A DNA stretch of 64,000 nucleotides from Tridacna crocea (taxonomy: Eukaryota; Mollusca; Bivalvia; Cardiida; Cardiidae). The stretch lies in assembly GCA_943736015.1 (NCBI GenBank), contig OX031065.1, forward strand, positions 40,004,427 to 40,068,426, given 5' to 3'. The position numbers were made by a program, and so were the translations under genes. This document shows positions 1 through 10,524 of the stretch, piece by piece (the first letter of the stretch is position 1; every line of letters starts with the position of its first letter). Below the pieces are notes generated by a model. It ran no database searches. It saw nothing but the letters and a program-made list of their open reading frames with translations, and was not told the origin of the DNA.

Positions 1-163
1 AAAGGTACTCAGTTCCATCCAAATAAATATGTAGAAAAACATCTAAATACTTACAGGACATGCTTAATTTGAACTTCAAAATTTTTCTAAAATCTATTTG
101 CTATATGGACATAATAAGTTGTAACTGATCAATGATAAGCAAAGCAATATAATGAAAACTTAC

Positions 164-283
164 CAATAACACAGGTATGTTGATCCACAGAAAGGACTTT
201 GCCTTCATTGCAAGAACATCGATATTGATCCCATATAAAAGGGGAGCAGAGTTCTTCACACGGGTAGCTGTTTTTGCATTCAT
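164..283 (-). CDS. LRP-like exon 15 of window: EGF-like module
   Basis: 120-nt exon, phase 1 in and out, acceptor ATACTTTCAG and donor GTAAGT. It encodes DECKNSYPCEELC followed by YRCSCNEGKVLS and QHTC: six cysteines, an EGF-like fold. The next exon lies beyond the left edge; there is no stop, so the protein continues. Confidence 0.93.
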
Positions 284-488
284 CTGAAAGTATAAGCCAA
301 TGTACCTGAGCCTTTAGAATGTATATAGATGATAAGGGTATTTAGGTAAGAAAATATAGACTGCTTCAGTCCATCTTGTAATGAATATACTGAATCTAAT
401 TTTTCCTCTAAGTGCTCAAAGAATAAAATAGTATATTTTGCCCTTTTCCAAACAGACCTTGTTTTCATGACCTTGAAAGAGTAAGCCT

Positions 489-556
489 TTGAAAACAATG
501 TGGTAAAAGGAGAAAATGCTGGTAACCAGCATTTCTCCTTACCCCACATTATTTTC
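489..556 (+). mobile_element. Family-1 hairpin MITE, core only
   Basis: The core hairpin AATGCTGGTAACCAGCATT is present with arms of about 30 bp. The outer TIRs are decayed. Confidence 0.7.
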
Positions 557-559
557 TAC

Positions 560-1332
560 CCTCTCAAAGAATAATTTTATCATTGGTCTACATTAGAGTT
601 GTTGTCTGCATATGTTTTCAATCTGAATTCTTTGCTTGGCACAATATCTGTCCCACTATTTTGAGTAGCATTTATTCATACAAATTTGCAGTGTATCTAG
701 ATCATTTTTAGAACATTCTTGCAAAATCTGAATTATCAACTTCGAGTATACAATCATATACATGAATAAATGCAAAACACCCTATGGGAAAAGAACCAAA
801 AAACTCTAGGTGTGATTCTCATCTTACCGAGAAGGAGAATTTTTTCACCAATAGACAGGACTGTATTACTTGAATAAATTGACCTGAAATTGACCTTTGT
901 GCATAGAATAATTCAAGAGCAAATATTTAAATCATCGGGTATAATCGGATGGCACAGGAATTTTGTTAACCATATTGTCAGGTTTGACCTTTATTGTGTC
1001 ATAATCAAAATAAGAAGGCTTGCGCATGACAAAGTACAAGATTAGACTGAGCAGAAAGAGCATTCTTAGATCTATGTCACCCGCATCATATTACCAATTG
1101 AAACAAACAAATTCAAGTTTATTTCAAGTATCTTAAATATTCATTAAAGACATGATAAATTTATTAGCCACGTAAAAGTTGAAAAAAACTTTCACATAAT
1201 TCCACATACAGAAGACAATAGCCAAAGCCAGGTTTGGGTAATAATCCAAGCGTGTAATTATGGTTATAGAGCTAATTCATTCCATGTCAATTTTTTCGAG
1301 TTATACATTAAAGACTATAAGATTTTTCCCAC
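560..1332. other. Intronic, nothing recognised
   Basis: AT-rich DNA without a family-1 copy, a long ORF or a clear inverted repeat. Confidence 0.6.
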
Positions 1333-1530
1333 CTGTTATTTCTCCTGGATGGTGAACAGACACAGAAGATGGTTTTGTTAGGTTGTTTGCCACAATAATC
1401 CCTGTACCAGTAATAACATCCATGACACCTAAGGAGCCTTGTTTCCAGCTCGAGTAAAAGATCAAATTCTCCACTAACCCAATACCAGAAATATCAAAAT
1501 TCTTGAATGGTAGAAAATCCAAATTATTTC
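1333..1530 (-). CDS. LRP-like exon 14: last blade of third propeller
   Basis: 198-nt exon, phase 1 in and out, with a poly-pyrimidine acceptor and donor GTGGGA. It encodes NNLDFLPFKNFD, GLVENLIFYSSWKQG, GVMDVITGTG and PSSVSVHHPGEIT, joining DECKNS of the final EGF. P-S-S-V-x-V-x-H is the usual closing strand of these propellers. Confidence 0.92.
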
Positions 1531-1609
1531 CTGAAAAAAAAAAAAGATTATGTAACAATGACATTGGCTTTATTGATATGTTGGACTTAAAATGGTCCTG
1601 GTCTAACCT

Positions 1610-1884
1610 TTAACTCTTTACCAAAAGACAAATTTATACAGTGGTCCAAGTTGAAAGCATCTGCAGACAAAATAAATGTGACTGAAAAATCGAAATTTGA
1701 TTTGGGAAGGGTAGAAAACATAGTGGGAAAAGGAGAAAACACTGGTCACCAGCATTTTCTCCTTTTCCCACAATGTTTCATACCTTTCCCAGACCAAACA
1801 ATATTTCAGTCACATTTATTTTGTTGTCTGCAAATGCTTTCAATTTTTACCAGTCTATAACTTTGTCAAATGGCAAAGAGTTAA
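1610..1884. mobile_element. Family-1 MITE, fully palindromic copy
   Basis: Both halves are the long arm of the family in opposite orientation. TTAACTCTTT at the left and AAAGAGTTAA at the right meet at the hairpin centre TGGTCACCA. Most copies pair one long and one short arm, so this 275-bp copy is an inverted duplication of one half. Confidence 0.85.
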
Positions 1885-1909
1885 ACTTGTCTCATTCATT
1901 TAGGAAGAA

Positions 1910-2010
1910 GCAGAAAATATTCGAAGCAAAAGAGAAAAATACTGGTTACCAGCATTTTCTGCTTTTCCCACAATATTTGCAAAAGCCTTACCTGTCTGGG
2001 TAGTTAAAAA
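1910..2010. mobile_element. Family-1 MITE fragment
   Basis: Core TACTGGTTACCAGCATTTTC with a decayed short arm, directly after the palindromic copy. Confidence 0.6.
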
Positions 2011-2213
2011 GTGAGATTTTGTGGTAAACATGTGAATGCAATCATGGTCAAAAAACTATTTGCTGAATTGTAAGAAGAAATTTGACAGACACAATAGAGA
2101 AAGGCTCTAAAAGGGAATACCTGAAGGAGAGAAAGGCTGACAGAAAGATTAAAAGAAACAAATACAAGATGTAGTCATCCATTTGGTTGAATAAATTGAC
2201 TTTTAACCATCCT

Positions 2214-2403
2214 AGGAGAGAAGACTTTTGAAAACATTGTGGGAAAAGAAGAAAATGCTGATAACCAGCATTTTCTCCTTTTCCCACAATGTTTTCTACC
2301 CCATCAAAAGAAAAATGGCCCCATTTCAGCCACACTGAAATTTTTGTCTGCAAATGATTTTAATTTGGACAAGGCTAGAATTTTTTCGTCTGGTAAAGGG
2401 TAA
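2214..2403 (+). mobile_element. Family-1 MITE, 5' end decayed
   Basis: The core hairpin at 2231-2297 and the long arm with GTCTGCAAATG are clear. The terminal repeat GTCTGGTAAAGGGTAA is decayed. Confidence 0.75.
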
Positions 2404-2658
2404 AATTCTGTATTTTTAATACTGATGCTCATTTCTATGAAAGTCTTATTGCAGAAGTAATGTGAATTGCAAACTGGGTTATTACAAACTTCTAGACTTA
2501 TTTACATTGAAAGCATTATGATGATGATTTAGGTTCAAACAATGGAATTTGTCTCCGAAAAATGGAGAAAATTTCACACATTTCTCACTTTCCGTAAATC
2601 TCTCAGTAACCTACTTTCCTATGGGTTATAAAAACATGGGTTCATTCCATGCAGGGGA

Positions 2659-2925
2659 AAACTAGAGCTGTCACTGAATGTGACTTAATACCCCCGCCAG
2701 CGCTTTCACAGAAAAAAGTGTCAAGTTCAAGTGGAGATAATTCTTCAACCAGAAAGAATTGACAACTGAAAATTGTGTCTTGCAAATTTTCAATATATGA
2801 TCAGTATTATGTGCAAAGTTTCAATACAATTGAAGGAAAACTGTAGGAGGAGTTTGTGACACAAGATTACTAGTATTTTGTACACAGACGGACGGACACA
2901 CAGATGGACACACAGACAGGCTTAT
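2659..2925 (+). mobile_element. Short Helentron-like element, GTCACTGAATGTGAC subtype
   Basis: It starts AACTAGAGCTGTCACTGAAT with a short hairpin (GTCACTGAATGTGAC). It contains CTGTAGGAGGAGTTTGTGAC and ends in an ACGGACGGACAC microsatellite. The tail block matches the element at 49010-49740. It lies in the intron between LRP exons 13 and 14. Confidence 0.55.
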
Positions 2926-2998
2926 TCCAGTATATCCCTGAAAACATTTTGTTTTGTGGGGGTATAATTATTTGACATGTAAGTTTTCTTTTCTTTAC

Positions 2999-3186
2999 CT
3001 TGTAAATCTGATACCAAAACCTCCCCACTTGTATCCCCAATGTAAATTGAATTCTCTGTCATTACCAGGGCTGTAGGTCTAAATGTGGGTAAAGTATGAA
3101 TATTCATGTCTCTCTTTCCTTTCGTATTACAGGAATTAATCTCAGTGCCATAGTATCCACTTCTTAGCTCCACCCAGTACAGCCAT
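2999..3186 (-). CDS. LRP-like exon 13: YWTD blade
   Basis: 188-nt exon, phase 2 in and phase 1 out, donor GTAAAG. It encodes WLYWVELRSG, then a loop with INSCNTKGKR, TALVMTENSIYIGD and VLVSDLQG. The paired GTAAAG donor and TTTTTCAG acceptor place the following exon 1.47 kb on. Confidence 0.92.
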
Positions 3187-3264
3187 CTGAAAAATAACAA
3201 CGAAATTCGAATTCCTTGCTTTATATAAATTATACATAACCATTTTCCACACAACCCTGACATT

Positions 3265-3425
3265 CAACACCCCTGAAAAAGAGACCTTTTGAAAAGATTG
3301 TTGGAGCAAGACAAAATGCTGGTAAGCAGCACCTTCCTTCCAGGAAGAAATTTCAATTTTTGGATCATGTGTATCATGTTATGCGCAAGTGCTCTCAATT
3401 TTAGCATTTTGTTGTTGGTAAAGAC
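3265..3425 (+). mobile_element. Degenerate family-1 MITE
   Basis: TTTTGAAAAGATTGTTGGA, ATGCTGGTAAGCAGCA and AAATTTCAATTTTTG keep the family order, but the right stem is lost. Confidence 0.5.
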
Positions 3426-3721
3426 TCAATATCTCTGACTAAGAAGTGAGAAAAAGTAGACAAGAAAAGTCTAGACTAGGGACAATGTCACAACATCAAT
3501 GAAAAAGAGGCATATTTAGAGCAATACAAAATTAACAAAGGAATAAACTAGTTAATAAAAACCTGACTATTACTTCATCTGCAACTGAACTGCTTCATTC
3601 TAATTTTTAACCTATGTACATAATTTTATATGATGTAAATATGTAGTCTTGACATGTAGAAGAAAATTGAATACGCAAAATACCATTCACACCAATTCAA
3701 AACAAGCATTAAAGCACTTAC

Positions 3722-3961
3722 TTTCCATTAGGATGTAAAGTCAGGGCCCAAATTTTGTTCCGTCTTGTTTTTATTCTTTTATATGTACTTAGCCCCCGCT
3801 TTAGCTGAAGTGTTGCAATAAAACCCTCATCATCTTTGGAATAGGACGTCCAAAATAATTTCTGTTTCCTTTTATCAACTGCAACTGAGGTGATCAAACT
3901 TTCCTCCTTGTAGATAATGGCAGGTTTGATATGGTCTAGTCTTGACACATACAGTGCAAAA
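3722..3961 (-). CDS. LRP-like exon 12: YWTD blades
   Basis: 240-nt exon, phase 2 in and out, acceptor TATTTTCAG and donor GTAAGT. It encodes FALYVSRLDHIKPAI, SVAVDKRKQKLFWTS, IATLQLKRG and LHPNGK, which joins WLYWVE of the next exon. In-frame coding begins upstream of the GTG seen as a possible start; the real 5' limit is the splice acceptor. Confidence 0.92.
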
Positions 3962-3998
3962 CTGAAAATAAAACAACAAAGAGATTACATCAGGGCTC

Positions 3999-4184
3999 CT
4001 ATTCACTAACCATTCTTGAGAATATTCTTAGTCTTATTCTCCAAGGTTTTCTAATTTGGTAAATTAACACAACTTCTGATTGGCTAAACTGAATGGTTTA
4101 GCCAATCAGAAGTTGTTCTACTTACAAATATAGAAAATTCTGGAGAATAAGACAAGGAATGTTCTTCAGAATGGTCCGTGAATA
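3999..4184. repeat. Foldback repeat
   Basis: Left arm CATTCTTGAGAATATTC...GATTGGCTAAAC; right arm GTTTAGCCAATC...GAATGTTCTTCAGAATGG. Arms of about 90 bp with a 4-6 bp loop. Confidence 0.8.
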
Positions 4185-4458
4185 CAGGCACTGATTCCTT
4201 GGAGAACTGAATTAATGTTGTTTTCAGTCTGATAAAAGACAAAACTATAAAAGTTTCTTGGGAGTTTTCCCAGAATAATTCACAAAAAAGCTTACAATGT
4301 TGATCCATGATCAGATTACACCTTCTGTGCAGTCTTATTCTTATATACACTGTCTGCAAGGCAATATAAACTGTACATGGCACTATGTTACTAATTATAG
4401 TAATCAATATATATCATGCCTATTGTTTTCTTCTATGCACTTTGTTTTCTTACAGAAA

Positions 4459-4684
4459 TTAACCCTTTACCACATGATGACCACTTTTGACAACCCTTAG
4501 GTAGAAATTGAAAGCATTGTGGGAAAAGGCGGAAATCCTGGTAACCAGCATTTTCTCCTATTTCCACAATGTATTCTACCCTTCCCAAAACAAATTTCCA
4601 TTTTTCAGTCATATTTATTTTGTCATCTGCAAAATGCTTTTAATTTGGATCACTCCATAAATTTGTTGTTTGGTAAAGAGTTAC
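4459..4684 (+). mobile_element. Family-1 MITE
   Basis: Begins TTAACCCTTTACCACATGA and ends TTTGGTAAAGAGTTAC. Short arm, hairpin and long arm are all present. Confidence 0.85.
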
Positions 4685-4928
4685 ATGTAAGTTCTGAGGT
4701 TTATGGCAATAATTGTACATTTGAATGCAAGGCAAGCTTAACATTTCACTGAGTGTGCAAGAAAAATGATATTACCCATATATATGGCTAGAATTGAAAA
4801 TATTGAATGTTATGCTTCACCAATAAAATATTCTCGGGCCTTTTACAGTAACAACAGAAACTGTTGATTTTCTTATTTCAGAACATCAAAAAGAGGGCCA
4901 TGATGGTTCTGTATTGCTCCACTGCCTT

Positions 4929-5157
4929 TTAACCCTTTACCCCATAAAGCATTCTATGGTATCTGTAATTGACCTTAAATAACAGCAAGGATGAAGCCCG
5001 TTTCTTATGTGTATATGACACCTTTTGATAGCATAGAAAACATTGTGACAAAAAGTGAAATTGCTCGTGACGAGCGATTTCACCTTTTGCCACAATGTTT
5101 TCCAAAGGCTTCTACAAGCAATGCATACAAATGAGTATGTATGGAGTAAAGGGTTAT
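4929..5157 (+). mobile_element. Family-1 MITE, variant hairpin
   Basis: Begins TTAACCCTTTACCCC and ends GGAGTAAAGGGTTAT. The hairpin centre reads GAAATTGCTCG / CGAGCGATTTC instead of GAAAATGCTGG / CCAGCATTTTC, with both arms changed together. Confidence 0.75.
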
Positions 5158-5675
5158 ACACATCTGTATCATGCACTTACATTGTACTTTGCATTTACTG
5201 AGACCTAAATCATAAGTGGTATGCTTAGCAATAAATCTTTTTTAAACGAAAAGTTTATGTCAAAGAATACAAGCAGTTTTTATCAAGCAAAAGTCATAAA
5301 AAAACTTTGATAGCTCAAAAAACAATTTCTTTGACAAAAAGATTTCCAGATCTGAGAAGCAGACAACATCTTTTCACTGGAATGAATGGTAAAGTTCTGG
5401 AAAAAAAAAATGAATGAAAGAAATCTTCCTGTATTCTTAGTACTAAACTTCTCTGTGCATAGCTATAAACATTGAAGTAAATCACTCACACTGAAAACTG
5501 AACATTTTCTTTGCAAAAAAAAAATGGAATATCCAACTCGAATCATGACTTTTTGTAGTGCTAGTGCAGTTTGATAATCAAGGGAAGTAAATAATATCAC
5601 ATCATATACATGTATCTGTTACAACTCTAGTTATTTCCCTTGATGAATATGCAAGATAAGTTTAGTGACCAACAT

Positions 5676-5904
5676 TTAACCCATTACCACACAATCCCTA
5701 CTTTTGACGCCCCTGAGAAAGAAGCCTTTTGAAAACACTGTGGGAAATGGAGAAAATGCTGGTAACCAGCATTTTCTCCTTTTCCCACAGTGTTTTCTAC
5801 CCTTCCCAGAACAAATTTCAATTTTTCAGTTACCTTTATTATGTCGTCAGCAAATGCTTTCAATTTGGACCAGTCTAAAATTTTCTCGTGTGGTAGAGAG
5901 GTAA
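5676..5904 (+). mobile_element. Family-1 MITE
   Basis: Complete copy: TTAACCCATTACCACACAA at the left, GTGTGGTAGAGAGGTAA at the right, hairpin centre GCTGGTAACCAGC. It is followed at once by a family-2 element. Confidence 0.85.
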
Positions 5905-6114
5905 CTTATAAGCTGCTAGGCATGACTCACAGACCTTTTGCAGACAGTGTATATCAATATCGGACTGCTCAGAACATGCAGTCTGATCTTGGATCTACAC
6001 TATCCTATATGAGGAGACATATTTGACTCAAAAATACGTTTGAACTAGCAAAATCTTGGTCTTCACAATTGACCTAAAAGTTTCATTTTATTCATCTAGT
6101 AGGATAAGGGTTAA
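5905..6114 (-). mobile_element. Family-2 TTAA MITE
   Basis: Contains GACTGCTCAGAACATGCAGTC and TGATCTTGGATCTACACTAT and ends AGTAGGATAAGGGTTAA, the reverse of the family start TTAACCTTTATCCTGCT. It sits exactly between two family-1 copies. Confidence 0.65.
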
Positions 6115-6339
6115 CCCTTTACCACACAATGACCACTTCTGTCGACCCTGAGGTAGAAGTCTTTTGAAAACATTGTGGGAAAAGGAGAAAATGCTGGCAA
6201 CCAGCATTTTCTCCTTTTCCCACAATGTTTTCTACCCTACCTATATCAAATTTCGATTTTACAGTCATATTTATTTTGTTGTCTGCAGATGCTATCAATT
6301 TGGACCAGTGTATAAATTTGTTGTTTGGTAAAGAGTTAA
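6111..6339 (+). mobile_element. Family-1 MITE
   Basis: Complete copy, TTAACCCTTTACCACACAA to TTGGTAAAGAGTTAA. Its first TTAA is shared with the end of the family-2 element before it. Confidence 0.9.
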
Positions 6340-6523
6340 AGAAAAGATTTTTGTCTTGCTACATGTCTGTCTGCTTCATAAAGATACAAGCAAAACTTGG
6401 TAAACGAAACTTGTTAAGCTTTGTGGTTCAAGGTTTAAAGACTGAAAAAAAAAGCAACTGTTTTCCAAAGGCTCAAGCAATGTGTAGAAATGAGTATCTA
6501 TGGATTAAAGGGTTAAGACTTAC

Positions 6524-6695
6524 CCATCAGTGCCAGTCCAGTATATTCTGTCCTTGATTTCATCATAAATGACCACATCTATCATATCACCCCATGGAAA
6601 ATTGACCAGTGTAACAGGTGACCTGTCTGTGTCTTTGTCAAGGCTGACCATACCTATAGTTGCAGCATCTGTGTACAGCAAGAACTTGGCAGGTC
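6524..6695 (-). CDS. LRP-like exon 11: start of third propeller
   Basis: 172-nt exon, phase 1 in and phase 2 out (GG before GTAAGT). After the split codon it encodes PAKFLLYTDA, GMVSLD, then DVVIYDEIKDRIYWTGTDG. This is the first strand and first complete blade of the third propeller. Confidence 0.93.
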
Positions 6696-7460
6696 CTGTT
6701 TTAATGATAAAATATGCACACATTAAAGAACAAGTACTTTCAAAGTTTTGCACATTTTAATGTCACATCAAACACATGATATCACCATTCTGTTCTGAGT
6801 AAGAGGCTTTTTTTTCTCAACATATTTCAAGCTTTTTCCAGTAAAGGTTTAAAATAACCGAAACTAGTCAGGATTAAATATCTTTTTATAATGATATTTG
6901 AAGTTTGATCTCTTTTTATTCATTTAAGCTTTTTCCAAAGCATTCAGTATAACCACAAAATGATATCTAAATGAAAGACCCTTGAATTCCTTGTTTGTTA
7001 AGAAATGAGCAATAGGATGCACATATAATATGCTCAACTAAGGTAATTTTGACAGAGTTCACTCCAATGATTCTTAGACCATGGATTAGCTCCAATAGAA
7101 TATGCTCCTTTAGCAAGAACAATAAATTCTGTTCAGACAAAGGCTGAATTATGTTTTTACACCAATCAATCATTCTGCAAAAAGTCAAATGAAACATCTC
7201 TTTTCTGGACAATGATGCAAAATGATTATTGTAATTAGTAGCATACTAAAAAGGTCTACAGGAAATTACAGCTTAAAAGTGGCAGTCTATATGCTTTGCT
7301 TTGGTTTAAAAACTTTTAACTCCAAATGTGTACAAAAGTGACCAGTGAGTGTGAGTAATACTTTTCATTCAAAAATAGCGCATTATTCTTGGTAATATTT
7401 TTCATCTGCTCTGACCAACTTGTGTACTTTTTTTTTTTTAATTGAAAAATAATATCTTAC

Positions 7461-7598
7461 TCTGGCAAGTTTTTCCATCAGCTCCAAGCACTAACATAGC
7501 TTCCTCTGGACAAGTACATCTCAGCTGGTTAGCTTGACCACTGGGCAGGGGAATACAGTCATGGCTACAGCCAAAGTTGATACAAGAGGTCTGGTGAT
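7461..7598 (-). CDS. LRP-like exon 10: EGF-like module
   Basis: 138-nt exon, phase 1 in and out, acceptor CAATTTTAG and donor GTAAGA. It encodes one EGF-like domain with six cysteines (TSC, FGC, HDC, RC, TC and KTC). The GCSHDC core and GADGKTCQ tail are like those in other LRP capping EGFs. It is too short for an ORF call but certain from splice phase and cysteine spacing. Confidence 0.92.
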
Positions 7599-8061
7599 CT
7601 AAAATTGATAGTTTGCTAGTTTATTTATATGGCATTAAAACTGACTGAAACTACATTATCACTATTACAGGATAAAGTAATTACCCTCTGTTTCCAGTGG
7701 GCTCTATTCATCAATCATCTGAATTCAGTTCTAAATTGAAATTCTAAGAAAAAGTTCATCATATAATCTAAGACAAAAAGCTTCATTTACAATTTCATCA
7801 ATGACATTTAGTCTGGCAACTTTTATACAGGCTTTGTGCTGAATTACAGTTTCTGTAACTGTGTGTTAATAAACTAGAAACAGAATTGGCAAACAACTTG
7901 AGCTTCTTACCTCTCTCATGTAAAAAGCAACTGAAAATCTTCGGTGAAACACTAGAACAACCATATTTGATACGGCCGTATATAATTTTGATTTCTGCCA
8001 AAGCCAATGCTCTCAGTATGGATAAGTCTTTAATTTCATTTTCTTCTATAGAGGTAAAGAG

Positions 8062-8206
8062 TTTGCTGTTTTACTCTTTACCACACAATCCTGACTTGCA
8101 ATGACCCTAAGGAAAAAGCCCTTAGAAAACATTGTGTGAAAAGGAGAAAATGCTGGTAACCAGCCTTTTCTCCTTTTCCCACAATGCTCATTACCCTATA
8201 AAAGAT
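8062..8206 (+). mobile_element. Family-1 MITE, left half and core
   Basis: TTACTCTTTACCACACAATCC, short arm and hairpin are present. The long arm is lost after the core. Confidence 0.75.
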
Positions 8207-8294
8207 GAAAAAATTTGAATGAGTCTATAACACACAACAAAATTTTATACCTGTCAAAGTTCAGAGCATTTTCAGATGCTGATTCAGATCTGAT

Positions 8295-8508
8295 TTAACC
8301 TTTATCCTGCTGAATAATTCAGATGAAATTTTCAATTCGATGGTAAAAGCTCAAATATTGCTATTTTTAAAAGTACTGTTTTTGGGAGTAATATTTCCTC
8401 ATCTGATAATGTAAATCAAAGATCAGACTACACATTCTGTGCAGTCTGATCATGATCTACACTATCTGCAAAAGGTCATTGAGTTGCAATGAACAGCCTA
8501 AGGGTTAA
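8295..8508 (+). mobile_element. Family-2 TTAA MITE, best copy
   Basis: TTAACCTTTATCCTGCTGAA at the left and GCCTAAGGGTTAA at the right. Internal dyad is AGACTACACATTCTGTGCAG followed by TCTGATCATGATCTACACT. Taken as the reference for this family. Confidence 0.75.
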
Positions 8509-8526
8509 AAACATGTTTTTTTTGTC

Positions 8527-8639
8527 TTTGAAAGGGTAGAAACATTGTGGTAACCATCATTTTCTTTTTTCTCACAATTTTTCCAGAGGCCTTCTTTCTG
8601 TAGGTCATTAAAACTCCAGTTTGTATGGTAAACAGTTAA
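8527..8639 (-). mobile_element. Family-1 MITE remnant against a splice donor
   Basis: AAACATTGTGGTAACCATCA, TTCTTTCTGTAGGTCATTAA and ATGGTAAACAGTTAA are the decayed core and short arm. Its end at 8639 lies 13 bases from the LRP exon-9 donor GT (8652). Confidence 0.65.
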
Positions 8640-8652
8640 CTGCAGCACTTAC

Positions 8653-8821
8653 CCTGTACCAATACAGCTGTAGATGGGGAGTACAGAACATTGTTTGGGT
8701 ACCAGTCTTGAAGAACAGTGAATGTATCAGTTCCATTGTCCAGCACAATTCTTCTACCATAACCATTTTCTCTCTCAGTATAGTAAATGTGGTCAATGTG
8801 GGAGCTTACGCTGCCAGTGTC
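8653..8821 (-). CDS. LRP-like exon 9: last blade of second propeller
   Basis: 169-nt exon, phase 0 in and phase 1 out (G before GTAAGT). It encodes SSHIDHIYYTERENG, GRRIVLDNGT and AVLVQ, which joins the EGF starting DHQTSC. The donor is unusual in context: a family-1 MITE ends at 8639, only about a dozen bases inside the intron. Confidence 0.9.
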
Positions 8822-8873
8822 CTAAAAGATACCGGCAAGCATTTACTTGGTAAAGTCTTTGACTAAGATCACT

Positions 8874-9055
8874 TTAACCCATTACCATACAATCCTGAAT
8901 TTTAACAACCCTATACTAGAAGCCTTTCGAAAACATTGTGGGAAAAGGAGAAAATGCTGATACAAATTTCAAATTTTTGGTCACTGTTATGCTGATGTCT
9001 GCAAATGCTTTCAATCTGGACCTAACGAAAATTTTGTCCTTTGTTAAAGAGTTAA
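8874..9055 (+). mobile_element. Family-1 MITE with deleted right stem
   Basis: Both TTAA ends and both arms are present. The right half of the hairpin is missing after ATGCTGATAC, so the copy cannot fold. Confidence 0.8.
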
Positions 9056-9200
9056 ACCAACAAAAGTAAAGTCTTCAAAAGATTCATGCAAAGGACATGA
9101 AAAAGAAACTTAGGGGAGGATTGAAAAATATTGAAAAAATAGATGAAAAAGGAGAAATAGCTTGTCAACTTCAGAGGGACAAACTATCCAGATGAAATCT

Positions 9201-9390
9201 TATAACCCTTTACCACACAATCCCAACTTTTAACATCCCTGGGGAAGCAGCCCTTTCGAAACCATTATGGGAAAAAGGAGAAAATGCTATAAGCCAGCAT
9301 TTTCTCCTTTTCTGACAAAAACTTCTACTCTATGAAAGATTAATTTCAAATTTTCAGTTACATTCAATTTGTCCTCTGCAAAAACACCAA
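9201..9390 (+). mobile_element. Family-1 MITE, 3' decayed
   Basis: TAACCCTTTACCACACAATCC, a decayed hairpin centre (ATGCTATAAGCCAGCAT) and part of the long arm. Confidence 0.7.
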
Positions 9391-9808
9391 AGGACATTTT
9401 CATAACCATGGGTTTCCAAGCAAGGGAATTATTTGGCACACAAGGTAGTGAATTACATGTAATATCAAGCAAGTTAATGGTCTAACTTCAGACAACCATA
9501 TAAATTGGGATCATTCCTCTTTCAAAGCAAAATATGCACTGAGTGTAATGCAGGGAAGCTGTTACTTAAAAAGAAAGTTGTTTTATTAATAATTATATGG
9601 CAAACAAGAATTACAAAAATGTATCAAAAGTTGCTATTGAAAATCACACTACACAAAATCATATTCGCTCAGATGTAATTTGGTCATCTTTCTCTTTTTC
9701 CTGCCCAGCTAACTCCATCTTTTACCTCTCTATGAGACTGTAAAGCAGAGCTCCAGCTAGAGGAAGTGATTTTTATTTCAAAATTGAAAATATTTATTAC
9801 TTTTCACT

Positions 9809-9883
9809 AAATCCTATGTTATGGGTACTCATTAGAATCGTCTCATCGAGACAATTCTAATGAGTACCCATAAGATAGGATTT
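9809..9883. repeat. Foldback repeat
   Basis: AAATCCTATGTTATGGGTAC and TCATTAGAAT are inverted on the other side of CGTCTCATCGAGAC, itself a small hairpin. Arms about 30 bp. Confidence 0.85.
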
Positions 9884-9988
9884 GAAAGAGAAATAAGGGA
9901 TTTAGATTACCATCACTCCTTCTTATCTGGAGCTCTCTGGTAAAGTATTAGACATAAAAGAAATCTATACTATTTATATTACACTTAC

Positions 9989-10211
9989 AACATTTCCAAC
10001 ATCAGAGACAAATATCTCCCCAGTCATAGTGTTGTATCTCAGTATGGTTGTTGTGCTGTCATTTTTGTCATATATCACCAAATCTGTCTCCACCATTGTT
10101 ATCCCAACTGGATTAGTTAGTGGCCTTATATCTAGGACAGTAAAGTTACCTCCATCCAGGTCAGACTGTATAATACGAGTAGGAGGTCCAGCATCAATGA
10201 TATACAAGTGT
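9989..10211 (-). CDS. LRP-like exon 8: YWTD blades
   Basis: 223-nt exon, phase 2 in and phase 0 out (GTT before GTAAGT), acceptor AACATTGCAG. It encodes HLYIIDAGPPTR, IQSDLDGGNFT, GITMVETDLVIYDKND and SDVGNV. Motif degeneracy is strong (LYIID, LVIYDK), but spacing and the S-D-L-D-G signature identify it. Confidence 0.91.
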
Positions 10212-10261
10212 CTGCAATGTTAGAGAAAAAATGGCCACTGGCTGCAAAGAAGACAAAGCTC

Positions 10262-10388
10262 AGACCAGCATTTTCTGCTTTTCCTATAGTTTTCAACCCT
10301 TTCAAAGCAAAATTGCACCATTTGAGCCATTTTGAAACTGTCATCTGCAAATACTAGGTCTAAAATTTTGCTGTGTAGTAAAGAGTTA
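10262..10388 (+). mobile_element. Family-1 MITE, right half
   Basis: Starts at the hairpin centre (GACCAGCATTTTCTGC) and ends GTAGTAAAGAGTTA. The left half is absent. Confidence 0.65.
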
Positions 10389-10524
10389 GAACTCTAGATT
10401 ACTGGTGATGCGAGAAAGCAGACTCATAGGCTGTCTATCAGCCATAGAACAGAAACAGGAGGAATATGGAAAGCACACTGGTCTTTGTGATATTCATATA
10501 AATGAAAGATGAATGAAATTGTAA

